From NCBI GenBank assembly GCA_934293005.1, contig CAKQYA010000028.1, positions 1-29,987 on the forward strand: a DNA stretch of 29,987 nucleotides. Reading direction: 5' to 3'. Shown here piece after piece: positions 16,329-24,016 of this stretch. Under the pieces are notes generated by a model, which was not told the origin of the DNA, searched no databases, and saw nothing but the letters and a program-made list of their open reading frames with translations. Positions within the stretch are counted from its first letter, which is position 1. Each line of letters opens with the position of its first letter. Origin of the DNA: an uncultured Bacteroidaceae bacterium. GTDB lineage: Bacteria; Bacteroidota; Bacteroidia; Bacteroidales; Bacteroidaceae. Made by a program: the position numbers and the translations under genes.

Positions 16329-16412
16329 ACCTTGGTGTTTATTGCTTTTTACAGACATGAATCATCTCGTGATGATTTAAACAGTCTATAAATGTGGTCT
16401 GTGACCTTTGGA

Positions 16413-17411
16413 TTACTGAGCGAGCTTGCCGTCAGAACCGAGCACGTTCACAATCTTGTGAATGTACATCTTCTTCATGTTCTCACGAGCTGGCTTGAGG
16501 TACTGGCGTGGGTCGAAGTCGCCTGGGTGCTCAGCGAGATGCTTGCGGATAGCAGCAGTCATGGCAAGACGAGAGTCTGAGTCGATGTTGATCTTGCAAA
16601 CTGCAGACTTAGCAGCCTTGCGGAGCTGCTCCTCTGGGATGCCGATAGCAGCCTCGATGTGACCGCCGTATTTGTTGATAGTGTTAACTTCGTCCATTGG
16701 AACTGAAGAAGATCCGTGAAGAACGATAGGGAATCCAGGAAGCTTCTTCTCGATTTCTGCGAGGATGTCGAATGCGAGTGGTGGTGGAACGAGAACACCG
16801 TTAACGAGTGTGCACTGCTCTGGAGTGAACTTGTGAGCACCGTGTGATGTGCCAATTGAGATAGCGAGAGAATCGCAGCCAGTGCGAGTGGCGAAGTCGA
16901 TAACTTCTTCTGGCTTAGTGTAGTGCGACTCAGCTGCAGCAACCTCGTCCTCAACACCTGCAAGCACACCAAGCTCAGCCTCAACTGTTACGTCAAATTG
17001 GTGAGCGTAATCAACAACCTTCTTAGCGAGAGCGACGTTCTCTTCGTATGGAAGTGAAGAACCGTCAATCATTACTGAAGAGAAACCATTGTCGATGCAC
17101 TCTTTGCAGAGTTCGAAAGAATCTCCGTGGTCAAGGTGGAGAACGATTTCAGGATGCTCGCATCCGAGTTCCTTAGCGTACTCTACAGCGCCCTTAGCGA
17201 GGTTGCGTAGGATTGTGCCGTTAGCATAGTTGCGTGCACCCTTAGAAACCTGCATGATAACTGGAGACTTTGTTTCTACAGCAGCCATGACGATAGCCTG
17301 CATCTGCTCCATAGTGTTGAAATTGAAAGCTGGGATAGCGTAACCGCCTGCAACAGCTCTCTTGAACATCTCGCGAGTGTTCACGAGACCAAGTTCTTTG
17401 TAGCTTACCAT
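16413..17411 (-). CDS. fba: Class II fructose-bisphosphate aldolase
   Basis: A 332-residue zinc-dependent aldolase that interconverts fructose 1,6-bisphosphate with dihydroxyacetone phosphate and glyceraldehyde 3-phosphate in glycolysis and gluconeogenesis. Visible landmarks are IPAFNFNTMEQ near the N-terminus, VLHLDHGDSF carrying the catalytic Asp and a zinc-ligand His, EAELGVLAGVED, SIGTSHGAHK with a zinc ligand, LHGSSSVP, and CKINIDSDSR for phosphate binding. The codon choice differs from the neighbours (frequent GAG, AAG and CTC-type codons), as expected for a highly expressed gene. It is monocistronic, with its own promoter box and terminator, and is divergent from rpmE. Confidence 0.97.
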   Translation of the reverse strand: MVSYKELGLVNTREMFKRAVAGGYAIPAFNFNTMEQMQAIVMAAVETKSPVIMQVSKGARNYANGTILRNLAKGAVEYAKELGCEHPEIVLHLDHGDSFELCKECIDNGFSSVMIDGSSLPYEENVALAKKVVDYAHQFDVTVEAELGVLAGVEDEVAAAESHYTKPEEVIDFATRTGCDSLAISIGTSHGAHKFTPEQCTLVNGVLVPPPLAFDILAEIEKKLPGFPIVLHGSSSVPMDEVNTINKYGGHIEAAIGIPEEQLRKAAKSAVCKINIDSDSRLAMTAAIRKHLAEHPGDFDPRQYLKPARENMKKMYIHKIVNVLGSDGKLAQ

Positions 17412-17538
17412 AATATTATTTATTTTAAAAAATTAAATATAGCCATATAATCATAAACCTTCATTACCCGTTTTGCCCCTATGCAAGAGTAAGGCATTTG
17501 TGGCAAAGAATGGTTCTGCCTGTTTTTCTTTCTGGCTA

Positions 17539-17546
17539 CAAAGGTA
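17539..17546 (-). promoter_or_regulatory. -7 box for the aldolase gene
   Basis: TACCTTTG on the minus strand; transcription would start near 17534. No good -33 TTTG is present at the usual spacing. Confidence 0.55.
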
Positions 17547-17639
17547 GCTCAAAAAAATGAAAAACATGCACTGAAAAGAAGAAAAAAGCCAAGAACGACT
17601 GAGTTTTTTTGAAAGTTTAGGAAAAAAGGCTCTTTTTGT

Positions 17640-17670
17640 TTTGTGTGTATGATAAAAAGTCGTAACTTTG
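17640..17670 (+). promoter_or_regulatory. rpmE promoter
   Basis: TTTG at 17640-17643, a 19-base spacer and TAACTTTG at 17663-17670. The predicted start is near 17674, where a six-base-pair hairpin (CGCTTT/AAAGCG, loop TAAT, 17674-17689) begins, so the transcript would carry a stem-loop at its very 5' end. Confidence 0.8.
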
Positions 17671-17755
17671 CACCGCTTTTAATAAAGCGTAAGAGATAAT
17701 TAACTTATTGTCACCAGCAATAATTTTATTTGACTGTATAAAACAATAACAAACA

Positions 17756-18010
17756 ATGAAAAAAGGTATTCATCCAGAGAACTATCGCACCGTGATCTTC
17801 AAGGATATGTCAAACGGTGATATGTTCCTTTCTCGCTCTACAGCTAAGTCAAACGACACAGACGTGTTTGAAGGTGTGGAGTATCCAGTAATCAAGATTG
17901 AAATTTCTTCAACTTCTCACCCATTCTACACAGGTAAGGCTAAGCTTGTCGACACAGCTGGTCGCGTGGACAAGTTCATGAACCGCTATGCAGCAATGAA
18001 GAAGAAGTAA
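17756..18010 (+). CDS. rpmE: 50S ribosomal protein L31, type B
   Basis: An 84-residue protein starting MKKGIHPENYRTVIF, with DMSNGDMFL and STSHPFYTGKAKLVDTAGRVDKF, the L31 signature. No CxxC pair is present, so it is the zinc-independent type B form (RpmE2-like). The gene has its own promoter, an 80-base leader that begins with a hairpin, and a terminator at 18034-18061. It is monocistronic and divergent from the aldolase gene. Confidence 0.97.
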   Translation: MKKGIHPENYRTVIFKDMSNGDMFLSRSTAKSNDTDVFEGVEYPVIKIEISSTSHPFYTGKAKLVDTAGRVDKFMNRYAAMKKK

Positions 18011-18033
18011 TCATTGAAATACTTCAAACGAAT

Positions 18034-18061
18034 AAAGGGACTTCCATCAGGAGGTCCCTTT
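18034..18061 (+). terminator. rpmE terminator
   Basis: AAAGGGAC..CC and GG..GTCCCTTT form a hairpin with a short loop, 23 bases after the stop codon, followed by GTTGTTTCATTT. Confidence 0.85.
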
Positions 18062-18102
18062 GTTGTTTCATTTAGTCTTATGATGATTATACAATGAATG
18101 CG

Positions 18103-18134
18103 AACCCCAATCGGTCAATTGACAGATTGGGGTT
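18103..18134. repeat. 32-bp near-perfect palindrome
   Basis: The two 16-base arms, starting AACCCCAATC and ending GATTGGGGTT, match with one mismatch. The CCCAATCGGTCAA arm resembles the CCCAAATCGGTCATTA hairpin after metH, so both may belong to one dispersed repeat family. No T-tract follows on either strand. Confidence 0.75.
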
Positions 18135-18223
18135 GAATCATATATTTGCGCAGTTAACTCGCAATGCCTTATGCTCTTAATCCTGTGAAGAGTGGTTGAA
18201 TTGTATATTCACGCAGTTAACTC
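18131..18223. repeat. Pair of 30-bp direct repeats with a CGCAGTTAACTC core
   Basis: Copies at 18131-18160 and 18194-18223 agree at 26 of 30 bases; both start GGTTGAAT and end CGCAGTTAACTC. They lie between the convergent rpmE and EamA genes. Around the first copy, TTGCG and CGCAA flank the GTTAAC core and can pair. Function is unknown. Confidence 0.75.
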
Positions 18224-18252
18224 AATCTTGTGTATATGAGCATGTGCAGCAA

Positions 18253-19170
18253 TCATCTGCTTCCGATGAAGAGGAAGAGCATTGACAACAGGACGAGAGC
18301 GAGATCGATGACTTTCGATTTAAGGTTCTTCTCATGAAAAGCCATGGCCCCAAAGAGGAAACTGACAATCACGCTTCCACGTCGTACCATTGAAACGATT
18401 GAAATCATAGCGCCGTCGAGCGACAGGGCATAGAAGTATACGAAATCAGCAGCTGATAAGAAGATGCTGATGAGTATGATGCTCCATTTCCATTGAAAAG
18501 GTGTTGTCTTTCGTCTTGTAGGCCACCATAGCAAGAAGAGCATGGCAAGCATCATGAAGAATTGATAGATGTTGTACCATGATTGCACAGCCATCTTGTC
18601 GAGTCCGACGCCATGGTTTGCTGGTGATGCCATCAGAAACTTGTCATAGAGTCCGGAAATGGCTCCAAGCACATTTGCGAGGATGACGAAAACGATCCAT
18701 TTGTTGTGTTTAAAGTCTATGCCCTCTTTTTTGCTTGAACGAGAGAGCATGTAGAGTCCTGCCATTGCAATAGTGACGCCAATCCATTGCCACAGGTTAA
18801 GTTTCTCCGAAAAGAAAGTTAAGGCTCCAATAAGCACCATCACTGGCCTTGTCGCATTGATAGGGCCTACAATAGTGAGCGGAAGGTGCTTGAGGCCGAA
18901 ATAGGCTAATAGCCAGCTGCTAAGCACGATGCACGACTTGACAATGATATATTTGTGTTCTTCCCATCCGTATGAGTGAGTGTAGAATATGCTGTCTTGG
19001 CTGATGATGCCTTGAGCCGACATGATGATGAATGGAACGAAGATGAGAGACGAGAAGAGTGTGTTGAGCAGCAATACGGGAATCACGGCATTGGCTTTGA
19101 GCGAATGTTTCTTGAACACATCGTAAAAACCGAGCAAGCATGCCGATATGAATGCTAATAATAACCACAT
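18253..19170 (-). CDS. EamA/DMT-superfamily transporter
   Basis: A 305-residue inner-membrane protein with about ten hydrophobic helices in two repeated halves, the drug/metabolite transporter layout. The first half has the GPINATRPVMVLIGALTFFSEKL segment, with the helix-break proline and the EK pair typical of EamA domains; the second half ends LFGAMAFHEKNLKSKVIDL, the matching position. The substrate cannot be predicted. It is the last gene of a three-gene operon, 15 bases after truA. The link to truA is probably positional only. Confidence 0.88.
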   Translation of the reverse strand: MWLLLAFISACLLGFYDVFKKHSLKANAVIPVLLLNTLFSSLIFVPFIIMSAQGIISQDSIFYTHSYGWEEHKYIIVKSCIVLSSWLLAYFGLKHLPLTIVGPINATRPVMVLIGALTFFSEKLNLWQWIGVTIAMAGLYMLSRSSKKEGIDFKHNKWIVFVILANVLGAISGLYDKFLMASPANHGVGLDKMAVQSWYNIYQFFMMLAMLFLLWWPTRRKTTPFQWKWSIILISIFLSAADFVYFYALSLDGAMISIVSMVRRGSVIVSFLFGAMAFHEKNLKSKVIDLALVLLSMLFLFIGSR

Positions 19171-19185
19171 GTGCTTATTTCTTTT

Positions 19186-19938
19186 TTAGTTGTTGTTTAA
19201 GTCGTAGACAGACTCAGGATAAGTGATGTTTGCGAGAAAGAGGGCGTTGCCAGGCACTGACGTGCCTGCCGAGCAACGGTTCTTCTTCTCTATTATTTCT
19301 TTGAATTGTTTAATTGTAATAGCGCCTCTTCCCACGTCAATGAGCGTGCCCACAATGGCGCGTACCATGTTGCGCAGGAAGCGGTCTGCAATTATGGTGA
19401 ACTCCCATTTTATGCTGTTCACTTGCTTCCACTCAGCCAGTGCGACCTTGCAGTTGTTGGTTTTCACATCAGTGTGCAGCTTTGAGAATGACGTGAAGTC
19501 GCTGTAGCTGTATAGTTCTTTCGCAGCTAAGTTCATCAGGGAGAAATCAAGTGGCAGAGGATATCGGTAAGCATAAGGCTCAAAAGGGCATTTCTCTGTG
19601 ATGATATAGTAGTGATAGGTGCGAGAAATGGCAGAAAAGCGCGCATGTGCCTCTCTGCTCACTTGTCTTATGCTGTGGATGGCAATGTCATTCGGCAGAA
19701 ACTTGTTGAGCTTATAAATGAGATTGTCATCAAGCAGTTTCTCGCAGTCGAAATGAGCAATCATCATGCTTGCATTGACACCTGCGTCTGTACGTCCGGC
19801 ACCTGTGACCTCTATCTGTTCGCGGAGAAGTGTGGATAAGGCTTTGTTGATTACCTCTTGGACACTGATGCCGTTAGGCTGAACTTGCCATCCATGATAG
19901 CGTGCGCCATCGTAAGATAGTTTTATGAAATAACGCAT
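19186..19938 (-). CDS. truA: tRNA pseudouridine(38-40) synthase TruA
   Basis: A 250-residue enzyme that isomerises uridine to pseudouridine at positions 38-40 in the anticodon arm of tRNAs. The N-terminal FIKLSYDGARYHGWQ is the usual opening, and the catalytic Asp51 lies in GAGRTDAGV. Later landmarks are RTYHYYI, FTSFSK and RFLRNMVRAIVGTLIDVGRG near the C-terminus. Length is normal. The gene is 11 bases after the MATE gene and 15 bases before the EamA gene. Confidence 0.97.
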   Translation of the reverse strand: MRYFIKLSYDGARYHGWQVQPNGISVQEVINKALSTLLREQIEVTGAGRTDAGVNASMMIAHFDCEKLLDDNLIYKLNKFLPNDIAIHSIRQVSREAHARFSAISRTYHYYIITEKCPFEPYAYRYPLPLDFSLMNLAAKELYSYSDFTSFSKLHTDVKTNNCKVALAEWKQVNSIKWEFTIIADRFLRNMVRAIVGTLIDVGRGAITIKQFKEIIEKKNRCSAGTSVPGNALFLANITYPESVYDLNNN

Positions 19939-19949
19939 TGTGGGAAAAG

Positions 19950-21368
19950 TTATGGTGTGACTCTGTTGTGGAAGAATGTGCGCAGGAGCGTGCTTCTCAT
20001 CCTGATCTTAGGCATGCGCATGTTGTTCAAGTTGCTGTAGTAGCGCCAGAGCATAATGGCTGCGATGATTGTGGAAATGCCATCTGCGGTAGCTATGCTT
20101 GCCCAAACACCGTCAGTGCCCCAGAACTCAGGGAAGATGATAAGGAAAGGCACAAGCATCACAAGCTGTCGGCTCACGGAGATGAATATGCTCTTCTTGG
20201 CCATGCCGATGCTTTGGAAGAAATTGGCCACAACAATTTGGAAACCTACTATGGGAGACATGAGCACAATGATTTTCATTCCGTTGATAGTGATGTCTGT
20301 CAGTTTGGGGTCATTGGTGAACATCATCACAGGCAGGTGGGGAATAAACTCACACAGGATGAATGAGCAGCTCATGGTGATGGTAGCGAAGATTATGGAT
20401 TTTTTCAGCACTTCGTTGACACGCTGAACCTGTTGGGCACCGAAGTTGTAGCCTGCTATAGGCTGCATGCCTTGGCATATGCCAAGCACAGCCATGACGA
20501 AAAGGAATGTGATGCTGTTTACGATGCCATAAGCAGCTATGGCTATGTCGCCTCCATGCTTGGCAAGACCTTTGTTGATGAGGATGACGACTAAGCAAGC
20601 GCATAGTTGCATGCAAAAAGGTGACATGCCTATGCTGAGAATGCTTTTTATGATTTGCTTCTTCAGTCTGTAGATGCCAGAATGCAGATATATGATGTTG
20701 TTGCGTCTTGAAAGAACGTATAGCACGTAAAGGAGTGTGACCACCTGTGCCAACACTGTTGCGTATGCAGCGCCCCTGATGCCAAGTCCAAGAACAAAGA
20801 TGAATATTGGGTCAAGAATAGTGTTTGTCACCACTCCTGTGATGGTAGCCGTCATGGCTGCATATGGATGGCCAGTGCTTCTAAGCGCGCTGTTCAATCC
20901 AAGATACATGTGGGAAACAACATTGCCAAGAAGAATGATGAACATATAGTCTCGGGCATATGAGATAGTGTTTGCTGAAGCTCCAAAGAAATACAGCAAT
21001 GGGTCGATGAAGACGATGCCGAGCAAGCCTACCAAGGTGCCAATTATCAGATTCAGCGTAACCAAGTTGCCCAACACTCTTTCAGCTTCTTTCGTGTCTT
21101 TCTGTCCGAGTTTGATAGATATCAATGTGGATGCTCCCACACCTACCATGGCTCCGAAAGCAGCCCCGAGGTTGATGATTGGGAATGTTACTGCAAGTCC
21201 GCTCAGCGACAGAGTGCCCACATCGGGTATTCGTCCGATGAAGATGCGGTCAATAATGTTGTAGAGCGATGCTGCTGTCATGGCAATCACAGCGGGTACG
21301 GCATACTTTGTCAAAAGAGCCCCGATTGGCTTTGTGCCTAATTCTTTAGTTCTGTTGTTTTCTTGCAT
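19950..21368 (-). CDS. MATE-family efflux transporter
   Basis: A 472-residue protein with about 12 hydrophobic helices in two homologous halves. The start MQENNRTKELGTKPIGALLTKY and the following ASLYNIIDRIFIGRIPDVGTLSLSG are characteristic of the MATE branch common in Bacteroidetes and Firmicutes. Such proteins export cationic drugs and metabolites using Na+ or H+ gradients. It is the first gene of the MATE-truA-EamA operon. No clear promoter box was found in the 246 bases upstream, which instead contain the terminator-like hairpin of the peptidase gene. Confidence 0.93.
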   Translation of the reverse strand: MQENNRTKELGTKPIGALLTKYAVPAVIAMTAASLYNIIDRIFIGRIPDVGTLSLSGLAVTFPIINLGAAFGAMVGVGASTLISIKLGQKDTKEAERVLGNLVTLNLIIGTLVGLLGIVFIDPLLYFFGASANTISYARDYMFIILLGNVVSHMYLGLNSALRSTGHPYAAMTATITGVVTNTILDPIFIFVLGLGIRGAAYATVLAQVVTLLYVLYVLSRRNNIIYLHSGIYRLKKQIIKSILSIGMSPFCMQLCACLVVILINKGLAKHGGDIAIAAYGIVNSITFLFVMAVLGICQGMQPIAGYNFGAQQVQRVNEVLKKSIIFATITMSCSFILCEFIPHLPVMMFTNDPKLTDITINGMKIIVLMSPIVGFQIVVANFFQSIGMAKKSIFISVSRQLVMLVPFLIIFPEFWGTDGVWASIATADGISTIIAAIMLWRYYSNLNNMRMPKIRMRSTLLRTFFHNRVTP

Positions 21369-21424
21369 AAGTGTTATAAAATCCTTGTTACCAAAATCAA
21401 ATATTCTTACCTTAAATAAAATGT

Positions 21425-21479
21425 GCAGCCCGTCAGGCGTAGTTTGCTTTGTATAAGCCTTGTCTCTTGGCGGGGCTGC
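21425..21479 (-). terminator. Terminator-like hairpin after the S9 peptidase gene
   Basis: GCAGCCC (21425-21431) pairs with GGGCTGC (21473-21479), with an inner AGGC/GCCT stem. On the minus strand it is followed by ACATTTTATTTAAGG. It lies about 135 bases after the peptidase stop and just before the MATE start. Confidence 0.5.
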
Positions 21480-21614
21480 TATTTGTTATGCAGATGTTCA
21501 TTATCATAGTGAACACATGCTTCTTAGTGTCTCGGCATTTCAGTTATGTCAAAGCTGAGTTGCCCAAATTGTGGCATGCACCTACTTATAATGCCATAAG
21601 CCAGTGCGGAAAAC

Positions 21615-23768
21615 TTATTTTTTATTTAGTTCGTTCCATGCAGGAGGCTCAACGCCGAGCAGATTCTTCACAAAGAAGTCGTATCGTTTGTGTTCACCAT
21701 ACGATTCGCCCATGGTGTGATGTGCTCCAGGGATAAGTATGAACTCAAAGTCTTTGTTTGCTTTGATAAGAGCATTGACCACTTGGTATGATGATGAAGG
21801 GTCAACATTGTCGTCCATCTCTCCCACTACAAGCATCAGTTTGCCTTGCAAGTTCTTGGCGTTCTCAACGTTTGAGCATTCGATGTAAGAGCTGTCAACA
21901 GGATAGCCCATCCATTGCTCGTTCCACCATATCTTGTCCATGCGGTTGTCGTGGCATCCGCATGCTGCATATCCCGCTTTGTAGAATTCTGGATGGAAGA
22001 GGAGCGCACCGAGGGCTTCTTGTCCACCTGCAGAACAACCATAAATGCCAACACGGTCAATGTCCATATATGGATATTTCTTAGCAGCAGCCTTAATCCA
22101 TTCGATGCGGTCGGGGAAACCAGCATCCTTTAGGTTCTTGTAGCAAACCTGTTCAAAAGCCAACGAACGGAATGAGGTTGTCATGGCATCCAATTGCACG
22201 ACGATGAAACCAAGTTCTGCCAGGTCTGCAAGGTTGTAGAGCCAAGGAGTGAATGACTTAGGCACGTATTGGTCTCCAGGTCCCGAATAGATGTATTCAA
22301 TCACAGGGTACTTCTTGTTAGGGTCGAAATTGCTTGGTCGCTGTATGATGCCCCACATGTCTGTTTTGCCGTCACGTCCAGGAGCCACAAACACTTCTGG
22401 AGCTTTCCATCCTGCTTCTTTCAATCGGCTGATGTCAGCTTTCTCAAGAGTGGATATGATTGATCCGTCTTTAGCAGAACGCAATACTGTTGTCGGAGCT
22501 TGGTCTACAGTAGAGTAAGTGTCTATGAGCACATCGTAGTCCTTGCCAAATGTCACACTGTGGTTTCCTCTGTCGGGCGTCAAGTCCACCAGATTCTTGC
22601 CATCGAGATTGATGCGGAAGTAGTGTATGTTGTATGGGTCTTCTTCAGCGATAGGGCCATCGAAGCTTGATGCAACTTTGCCCATATTCTTGCAGTTGCG
22701 CCCGTTTGCTGAGAATATAATATACCCCTTGCCTTTAGCGTCTATCTCACAGTGCTCCACGCCTCTTACCCAGAAGTTGCCCTTAGTGACCTGTGTGAGT
22801 TTGTCTTTCTTTCTGTTGTAAATATAAAGATGGGCATGTCCGTCGCGATCGCTCTTCCAAAGAATATGGTCAGCGTCAATGTCATTGCGCAGATTGCGAG
22901 AGTAGGCTACATATTTGTCGTTCTTTTCTTCAATAAGAGTCCTGACATTTCCTTCGAGATCCATTTCAAGCACTCTGTAAGTCTTGTGGCCACGTTCATT
23001 GAATTCAAAGGTGAGAGTCTTGCAGTTGCTGTCCCATTGTGGTGCCGACACATTATACTGGCTCTTGAAGAGGTCTGTTGACTTCGGGTATATAGTCTTC
23101 TTGTTTGCCACATCCACCACAACAGGTATGCGGTAATTGAGTGAGTCGCCTGGTTTGGCATATTCTTGCTGTGAGTAGATAGGCTGCAGTTGTGTTGTTG
23201 GTGATGAGAGCGTGTATGTCACGAATCTTTTTGGAGCAGGCTTAATAAGCACGGTGGCATAATACTTGCCGTCTTCAGACCAGCTTCCCCACGATGAATA
23301 GTAGCATGTGTCCACTCCGTCTGAAGTGATAGCCATCGCATTCTTGTCGTCGCCACCATTCACAAGATAAAGGTTGTTGTCTTTGTGGATGATGAAAGTG
23401 TTGCCATCCTTAGGGCTGCGGCTTCTGCCGTCTTTCTCGTCTCTCACAGTCATCCAGTGGTATCCGCCGCCACCTTCTCCGCGCCAGCGTTGTTGTGGCC
23501 TGTTGCGTTCAGGATTGTCAATCTTGGTCTTCATGCCAGTTTTGGTATTCACTTTATACCAAACAGTGCTGTCGCCGTTGAAGGTTGAATAATACATTTC
23601 TTCAGAAGGTCCATGGAATGCTTCGCGAACTCTGACGCTGCCATAAGCCACCTTGTTTGAATACTTCTGCCTGATGCTGTACGCATTCAGGTAGTCTTGC
23701 GCTGTGCCCTGCGCATTGAGGTTAAAGGCTGCTGTTGCCAGCACAGCCATTGAGATAAGTCTTTTCAT
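21615..23768 (-). CDS. Exported S9-family (DPP4-like) peptidase
   Basis: A 717-residue dipeptidyl-peptidase-IV-like serine peptidase from the chosen ATG at 23768, which starts the signal peptide MKRLISMAVLATAAFNLNAQ; the frame is open for 39 more codons upstream, but these look non-coding. The N-terminal two thirds form a DPPIV-type beta-propeller. The C-terminal alpha/beta hydrolase domain has the nucleophile Ser579 in GCSAGG, Asp652/653 in DDNVD and His683/684 in GAHHTMG. It would act in the periplasm, probably on peptides in amino-acid uptake; Bacteroidetes carry several such paralogs. It is monocistronic, with a terminator-like hairpin downstream. No consensus promoter was found in the 248 bases upstream. 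Confidence 0.93.
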   Translation of the reverse strand: MKRLISMAVLATAAFNLNAQGTAQDYLNAYSIRQKYSNKVAYGSVRVREAFHGPSEEMYYSTFNGDSTVWYKVNTKTGMKTKIDNPERNRPQQRWRGEGGGGYHWMTVRDEKDGRSRSPKDGNTFIIHKDNNLYLVNGGDDKNAMAITSDGVDTCYYSSWGSWSEDGKYYATVLIKPAPKRFVTYTLSSPTTQLQPIYSQQEYAKPGDSLNYRIPVVVDVANKKTIYPKSTDLFKSQYNVSAPQWDSNCKTLTFEFNERGHKTYRVLEMDLEGNVRTLIEEKNDKYVAYSRNLRNDIDADHILWKSDRDGHAHLYIYNRKKDKLTQVTKGNFWVRGVEHCEIDAKGKGYIIFSANGRNCKNMGKVASSFDGPIAEEDPYNIHYFRINLDGKNLVDLTPDRGNHSVTFGKDYDVLIDTYSTVDQAPTTVLRSAKDGSIISTLEKADISRLKEAGWKAPEVFVAPGRDGKTDMWGIIQRPSNFDPNKKYPVIEYIYSGPGDQYVPKSFTPWLYNLADLAELGFIVVQLDAMTTSFRSLAFEQVCYKNLKDAGFPDRIEWIKAAAKKYPYMDIDRVGIYGCSAGGQEALGALLFHPEFYKAGYAACGCHDNRMDKIWWNEQWMGYPVDSSYIECSNVENAKNLQGKLMLVVGEMDDNVDPSSSYQVVNALIKANKDFEFILIPGAHHTMGESYGEHKRYDFFVKNLLGVEPPAWNELNKK

Positions 23769-23833
23769 TTTTTTTATTGTTTTAATAGCTTGTCTGTTAC
23801 GTTTATATGTTTGAATATGCATGTCTGACTTAA

Positions 23834-23851
23834 TTCGGTCATAAGTCCGAA
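23834..23851. repeat. Short CGGTCAT palindrome upstream of the peptidase gene
   Basis: TTCGGTCATAAGTCCGAA has five-base complementary arms, TTCGG and CCGAA. It shares the CGGTCAT core with the repeats at 12754-12773, 13023-13042 and 18103-18134. It lies 66 bases upstream of the peptidase start. Confidence 0.4.
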
Positions 23852-24016
23852 ACGTGTGTTTGCTTTGTTTGTTCTTTTCACCCATTTGCCAATGTTTCTT
23901 TCGGCATTTTGCTTACCTTGGCATTTCGCCATAGCCAGCTACGCCTTCAAGGCATACGTCGCATGCTGATTGAAACAAACACTTGCAAGAATTGGAATCA
24001 AATGAGCGATTGGTGT

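Larger units (their letters stand above)
16054..16412. other. Intergenic region between PAP2 gene and aldolase gene
   Basis: No gene is supported in this 359-base gap. It contains the tandem 19-base repeat in the PAP2 leader, a weak minus-strand promoter candidate (TATCTTTA at 16168-16175, TTG 21 bases upstream) and the aldolase terminator. Confidence 0.5.
17412..17755. other. Divergent control region between aldolase gene and rpmE
   Basis: No gene is seen in these 344 bases. They hold a minus-strand -7 box for the aldolase gene and a full promoter for rpmE. The aldolase leader is about 120 bases long and AT-rich near the start codon, and has a possible TTTGCC/GGCAAA stem at about 17473-17504. 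Confidence 0.6.
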
